This document shows positions 6,208-6,548 of a stretch of DNA of 6,548 nucleotides, piece by piece. Source of the DNA: GCA-020356105 sp964347475. Its GTDB lineage: Bacteria > Pseudomonadota > Alphaproteobacteria > UBA8366 > JADFVY01. The notes below the pieces were generated by a model that was not told the origin of the DNA, did no database searches, and saw only the letters and a program-made list of their open reading frames with translations. Positions within the stretch are counted from its first letter, which is position 1; the number at the start of each line of letters is the position of its first letter. The stretch covers positions 1-6,548 of the forward strand of contig CAYFYY010000151.1 of NCBI GenBank assembly GCA_964347475.1, given 5' to 3'. The position numbers and the translations under genes were made by a program.

Positions 6208-6548
6208 GTGACCGCCGTCCTGAAATTCCTTTCCCATGCGTTGCTGGTTCTGGCGGCGGTGGCATACCCGCTGAGCGACAAGGGGGCCGTTGCGCAAGAA
6301 TGGGATATGTCCGGCTGGGTCGCGGGGGAGGTGCGGATTTTTCCGGTCGAACCCGCCTACCCGAACCAGAATGACGCCGTCCTTTCTCCCTCCGTCGCCC
6401 TTGAGCCCGAGTTCGTCTACGAGTGGAACGATGGCAGCGACCGGTTCACGGTCGTGCCCTTCGCACGGCTGGACGCGCATGACCGGAACCGCACGCACTG
6501 GGACCTGCGTGAGGCCAACTGGCTTCACATCGGTGATCGCTGGGACCT
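6208..6548 (+). CDS. Exported, probably outer-membrane beta-barrel protein (partial, cut by window edge)
   Basis: GTG 6208 lies 15 bases after the LolA-like stop, with GAGAAGGGG (6191-6199) eight bases upstream. The 113 visible residues start with a signal peptide: hydrophobic residues 6-20 and a probable cut after AVA (27-29). The mature part begins EWDMSGWVAGEVRIF and continues in alternating aromatic and polar residues (FVYEWNDGSDRFTVVPFARL), like amphipathic beta-strands joined by short turns, then a DLREANW motif. This resembles outer-membrane barrel proteins (DUF1302- or alginate-export-like) found next to LolA-like genes, but I cannot assign a family from the fragment. It may be the outer-membrane end of the pathway. 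No stop codon occurs before the window ends. Confidence 0.75.
   Translation, partial: MTAVLKFLSHALLVLAAVAYPLSDKGAVAQEWDMSGWVAGEVRIFPVEPAYPNQNDAVLSPSVALEPEFVYEWNDGSDRFTVVPFARLDAHDRNRTHWDLREANWLHIGDRWD

Overview
The window is GC-rich, densely packed, and has almost every gene on the + strand. The coding style (GC-ending codons, TTG and GTG starts, AGGAG-type ribosome sites) and the protein families fit a high-GC proteobacterium, most likely an alphaproteobacterium. That assignment is by impression only; no rRNA or other marker gene is present.

Layout. Bases 2-61 are the last codons of an upstream gene. Bases 109-1089 encode an exported S1C (DegP/HtrA-like) serine protease with a complete catalytic triad and no PDZ domain; a C-terminal membrane anchor is followed by a cysteine-rich tail. 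Bases 1090-1491 hold no convincing gene. This gap does contain the most informative regulatory site in the window: a promoter at 1339-1369 with the geometry of copper-responsive CueR/HmrR (MerR-family) promoters, namely a TTGACC -35, ACCTTCC-N7-GGAAGGT dyad, 19-bp spacer and TACGGT -10.

From 1492 to the right edge six genes run in one direction with almost no gaps and look like one operon under that promoter: (1) a YHS metal-binding domain fused to a SLOG/LOG-like Rossmann domain; (2) and (3) two different FtsX/MacB/LolC-E-type permeases; (4) their ATPase, with all ABC motifs and an extra C-terminal YHS domain; (5) an exported LolA-like 'outer membrane lipoprotein-sorting' protein; (6) the start of an exported, probably outer-membrane beta-barrel protein cut by the window edge.

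Working model (inference). Copper, or a related soft metal such as silver or gold, activates a MerR-family regulator encoded elsewhere. This turns on an envelope system in which a Lol/MacB-like ABC machine acts with a periplasmic LolA-fold carrier and an outer-membrane protein. Two cysteine-based YHS domains on the cytoplasmic side, one on the ATPase and one on the SLOG protein, could sense or bind the metal. The substrate could be a lipid, a lipoprotein or the metal itself; the sequence does not decide. The combination of a CueR-type promoter, a YHS-tailed ABC ATPase and a YHS-SLOG fusion is the candidate undescribed system here.
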